DNA of 64,000 nt, taken from NCBI GenBank assembly GCA_025738555.1, contig JAOVFP010000011.1, forward strand, positions 930,001 through 994,000. The letters run 5' to 3'. The position numbers were made by a program, and so were the translations under genes. The notes beneath the pieces were generated by a model. That model was not told where the DNA came from and did not search any database. It was given only the letters and a program-made list of their open reading frames with translations. The DNA is from Cyathus striatus (lineage: Eukaryota; Basidiomycota; Agaricomycetes; Agaricales; Nidulariaceae). Below are positions 60,203-64,000 of the stretch, one piece after another (the stretch's first letter is position 1; every line of letters starts with the position of its first letter).

Positions 60203-61895
60203 ATGTCTATTCCACCTACTGCGCCTGCTCGTCCATCTGGGGACTCGCTTTCTGCTAGGTTGGGTCCGCTTCTAGACAGGGACACCAGGATGGCGTCTCC
60301 TGAGGCGCCAGGCGACTCTTCGAGTGATACGGACTCGGTGGTTTTTGAAGGTGCTGCCTTGCACGATGCCCTGCCGGCTCCTGTTTCCACCTCGACTGTT
60401 CCCTGGGCTTCTGCACCAACGCGTGCCATCGTACTCAAGAAAGGTCGGTACTCTGTTTCCTGAGCTTCTCCCATTCTTGTTTTCTCGACTTACTCAAATG
60501 CGTCCCTGCCACAGACAAACACGTTAAGGGGCCGCCTGGTCTGAAAACCCTTGTACTGAGCGCTGGTTCTGCTCCTGTGTCTCCTGCGTTGCCCATGATC
60601 GAGGTTCTTCCTGACTCGGATGCCTTGTTGGTTCCTTCCAACCCTCCGACGCCAGTTACTACTGCTCAAGAGTTGGATTCAGAAAGTGATACACCCCTTG
60701 GTAAGCCGGTTGTTTAAAAGCTGCTATTTTGACTTTTTGTGCGTCTTACACCCATCTTTGCCAGCTAAATCTCGTCCTGTTCGCCAGTCCACAGTGGCTC
60801 AGCGTCCTTTGGCACCTGTTGCTGGTCGAGTTACTCGATCTGTTACTCGTGGCGCCAGGGAGCCTGCCTCTGCTTCGGTATCTCGTCAAGTTTCCCAAAC
60901 CCAAGGCCCTTCCACTAGTGGTCGTTCTCGTCAACGCAAACAGGCCGACCTTCCCCAGGTGCTCCTAGATCAGCTGCTCGCCATGCAGGTGTTCTTCGAT
61001 AGCTTCCAAGATGTACTAGCTGCTCAAGGCCTTCGGTCTTGTCTTCATTGTACAGCCGACTCCGTTCCCTGTCCTTCTGGGACACTCGGTCGTCGTTGTG
61101 ACCGTTGTATCTCGTCTTCGAAGGGTTCCTGCAGCCTGCAGCTCATAACTCCAGCCGCCAATTTCCAAATAGCTGTTGCTCACGGGACTGGTCTGGCTTC
61201 CTTACCTTGTAAGTCATTGACTTTGCTTCCAATGTTCTAGTATTGACTCATTTACGCCATATATGTCTACAGAACTGGTGGAACTAGGTCTTGCCATTGA
61301 CGAAGCCGATCTCACTGCCCATATCTCCGCTGTTTGCCATGCTGTCGACCTGATTCGCAGTCTTCGGCTTCGAGTGCGGATGGTTGAATGTCTTCGCAAG
61401 ATCGTTCATAAGCGCTCCTGGGATTTCTTGGTGGAGAGCAATGTCGTTTCCGCTGATTTTACCAAAGAGAATTTTGATGAGCTATGTGCTCTGGCTCAAC
61501 GGGTTATCGAGTCTGTTTTGCCCCCTCCTGAGGAATGTGCCCAGCTCGAAATCACTCTCTCCAATGCCCTCCAAGTTCATGTCGCTTCCGTGGGTCTGCT
61601 CCTGGGTAGGATGCCAGTCCCCTCATCTGGTCCTCTTGTTCCTCCCGCGACTTTGCAGGGGTTGCACATTGCTCAGGCTGACGGTTTTCCTCGTCTTCAA
61701 GACCTTGATGCCGTCAATACTTCTTCTAGTGACGAAGAAGGGAATGGTGCCGCTGCTAACAACTCCGCAGGTTCTGGTTACGTTGACTCTGACTCTGGTG
61801 AGGACGAGCTTGACCCGAGTCCTCCTCCTGTGAAGGGGAAAGGCAAAGGTAAAGCTAAGGGCAAGGGCAAAGGCAAAGGCAAGGGTCGTCGTTAA
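60203..61895 (+). CDS. Multi-exon protein of unknown function with mid-protein Zn2Cys6-like cysteine cluster
   Basis: Exon 1 begins MSIPPTAPARPSGDSLSARL. Introns at about 60446-60513 and 60702-60766 join it to GPPGLKTLVLSAG and then KSRPVRQSTVAQRPLAP. A Ser/Arg-rich region leads to six cysteines spaced C-x2-C-x6-C-x8-C-x2-C-x7-C (CLHCTADSVPC, then CDRC), which satisfies the fungal Zn(II)2Cys6 spacing but sits in the middle of the protein. The last exon (to 61895) has a helical segment (AIDEADLTAHISAVCHAVDL), an acidic Ser-rich stretch and a C-terminal run of alternating Lys and Gly. The junction near 61210-61273 is not certain, because the obvious splice gives TAA. It could be a regulator or the gag-like gene of an unknown element. 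Confidence 0.5.
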
Positions 61896-62314
61896 ATAGT
61901 TTTATGTATTCATTCGCACATTGATCATACTACAAATATATCTTCGTTTTTCTGATGTATTTGTGACCCTAAAACTGCTTTTACATTTTTATTTGACTTC
62001 TGAAGTCCTCCCGCCTCCTACTTTAAAAAACTTGCCCTGTCTTCGAAATGACTGAACGGTGCGGCGGCAACCTGTGATGCGTGTGATGCGCGTTCTGATG
62101 CGTGCCGTGAGCCGATGTGATCTCAACCAAATATGACCCAACCAGTTACCAAATCAGGGAAGAACAGTGATGCCTGAAGACGAAAGTCGAGGAGAAACTC
62201 GGGGGGGGGGACTGGAAAAAAAATTGTGCCCAGGGAATGGAAGAAGGTATAAAAGGGTGCGTTATTCAGCCCGATTTTCAGTTCTCTCCAATTGTGACCC
62301 ATCCGTCGTTGCTT
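61896..62314. other. Spacer between the two unknown genes, with TATA box
   Basis: It contains a G9 run and an A8 run at about 62200-62225, and TATAAAAG at 62248-62255, about 60 bases before the next start codon. No ORF is recognised. Confidence 0.5.
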
Positions 62315-64000
62315 ATGTCTACTTTCAAAACTCCTTCCGCTTTTCTTACTGCCAGTACCAAACTTCGTTTGTTGGCTAACGATGCCCATACCACTCTGCA
62401 GGATGACAACGGCAACGCTCAGGAGGTTCACGGCGATTTACTGGACTCGGTTCCACGCGTGGTGCGTTGTTATAGGCGTTCAGTTTTGTGTAGTAGAACT
62501 TATTTCTTATTTTGCCTATAGCAAAGGCTCATTGCGTATGCACGGGATCATGGTGATATCGCCCTTGAAGCTCCGTTTCGAGAGGCCATGTTCACCCTTC
62601 GCAAGGCTTATAACTTGTTGGAGAAGAAACAAGTTCCCCTACCGCGCGATCAGACTATCTACATCTTCGATGCCGTCAAACATATTCACCAGTTGCGTGA
62701 GGTGCAATCGGTCCAGTCCCTTCCTGTTGAGGAGGTCGTCGTCGTTGCCACCGACGTTCTGGTCCCGCCTGCTACCCCTGTGAGTGCAGCTACGACGGTG
62801 AAGCGGAAGGTACGAGCCATGTTTCTCTCTGAGTCACACATTTTACTGAGTCGCAGTCCCACTGCTAGCGTCCTACTTGGAAGAGTGCCTTAACTGTTGG
62901 GAGTGACGAGTCTGAGGGGGAGAAGCCTGCCATCGTGGCCCAAACTGGTATGGCATTGGTTTCCAACCCAGTTGTAGCTACTGAGGTATGTGATTTCCCT
63001 TAGCCGCTGCACTGCGTCCCGTTAAAACTAACCGACGTGTTCGACACTTGACACAGGCCCTCAACGCCATGCAGGTTGACGATACTGCCACCGTTCTGGG
63101 GTCCACCGTAAGTCCCATATCTGTGCTAATCAGATGTATTGACAAACTCCTTGACTTTCCTCTGTAGGCGAACACCACTCCTTCTGCAGGACCCAATGGG
63201 CGTCCTGAGACTCATAGTCTTCTGTACGGCGCACTGGCTAATATGGACAGGGACAGCCCTTCGTTCAAGAAGTATGAGCAGCTGTCTTTCAGGAAACGTG
63301 CGAAGCAGGAGACTGTCATGCCTAGTACGCTCCGTTCTTTGATGCGCTTGATGACCCTGAACATATTACTGATGCGTTGTATTATAAATAGAGACCCCCT
63401 ATGGCCTTGTCGCTTGGGTACGCGGTGTGACTGATCGCGCGTCTGCGATGCGTCATGAAGGTCAGACTGTGTCGTTCACCAACCAGGTCACTCTCCTCCG
63501 TCTTACCGCTTTGGCCGACGCTGCTTCCGAGTGTGAGTGGCACTGGCTCAACGTCCAGAAGATTGCCGAGGACGTCTCACACTTGTGCCCCGGTGTTATC
63601 GCCACTGAGGTGAGTATTTTCGTGCTACGATCCGTGTGTACATGTGAACCTGACTGGGGAATACACAGAAATAACCGTGTATTTCCAAGACACTATATTT
63701 TCCTACGTTTTTATGTGGGTTTTTCCAAAATTTTCTCGTTCTACCAAAAACTCGTCGACTTCCCTTCCCATCAAGTAACGTGTCGTAGATGATGTCTCTT
63801 TGTATATACATTGTATGTAGTCTACTTGAGTTTTTTAATCTACGGTGTTTTCTCCTCCTCTTTTATGTCAACATGGAAGTAGCTACCTGGAGGACTTGAA
63901 GGACCCCCTGGCAACGTTCCTGGAAATGACTTTGCGTATTAAAAAATGTCTTGATCTCCTCTGATTCCTCACCTGACTCTCCCCTATTATCAGGTTCATC
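62315..64000 (+). CDS. Multi-exon protein of unknown function, 3' end beyond window
   Basis: The start MSTFKTPSAFLTASTKLRLL follows a TATA box. Exons join as DLLDSVPRV to QRLIAYARDHGDIALEAPF, then KAYNLLEKKQVPLPRDQTIY, an exon ending VSAATTVKRK joined to RPTWKSALTVGSDESEGEK, VVATE to ALNAMQVDDTATVLGST, and ANTTPSAGPNGRPETHSLL to YGLVAWVRGVTDRASAMRHE and CEWHWLNVQKIAEDVSHLCP. All introns are short and GT-AG. I do not recognise a domain. Same orientation, close spacing and similar Ser/Pro-rich composition suggest it works with, or belongs to the same element as, the gene at 60203. Confidence 0.5.

Overview
The window is nuclear DNA of a filamentous basidiomycete, most likely an agaricomycete. 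Coding sequences are split by many 45-65 bp GT-AG introns. The families present (Plavaka transposase with a DUF6532 partner, DUF6533 membrane protein, proteinase K-like subtilase, serine/threonine-rich surface proteins with a Kre9/Knh1-like head) are typical of that group. I see no rRNA, tRNA or CRISPR.

Layout: 1-2.1 kb, end of an acyl-CoA oxidase-like gene. 3.4-9.0 kb, a 5.6-kb block (small ORF, secreted subtilase, two surface-protein genes) repeated in direct orientation at 46.0-53.1 kb. 9.1-19.9 kb, a complete but dead Plavaka (CACTA-type) transposon whose left inverted repeat was split by a gag-only LTR retrotransposon. 21-25 kb, a surface-protein relative and a DUF6533 gene. 25.2-36.9 kb, mobile elements inside mobile elements: a second gag-only retrotransposon and a Mutator-like MITE lie inside a 5.9-kb element, which itself splits a conserved fungal ORF. 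36.9-41 kb, satellite arrays arranged as a long inverted repeat. 41-43 kb, a LINE remnant. 43.5-44.6 kb, a single-pass membrane protein gene. 53.6-55.4 kb, a third, diverged pair of surface genes, one of them a domain chimera. 55.6-57.5 kb, second copy of a 1.7-1.9-kb block first seen at 26.8 kb. 58.1 kb, a truncated second acyl-CoA oxidase-like gene. 60.2-64 kb, two neighbouring multi-exon genes of unknown function.

The strongest novel signal is a family of three elements (25199-26687, 29323-35177, 49994-51524). All start with a CCCRCTACC hairpin, all end in GGTAGYGGG followed by a GC-rich hairpin and TTTATT, and all sit directly after ATT. Two have an inferable empty site: one from the unoccupied duplicate block, one because removing the element rejoins a reading frame exactly. 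The structure recalls Helitron-like (Helentron) elements. One copy carries a broken piece of a pectin methylesterase gene, which looks like gene capture.

A second theme is decay by C-to-T change. Most premature stops in the transposon genes are TGA where CGA is expected or TAG where CAG is expected, and one gag copy has lost arginines at CpG codons. The surface-protein genes look like a cluster that grows by block duplication, then loses some copies and recombines others. All functional statements come from motifs read by eye and remembered family patterns; no database search was run.
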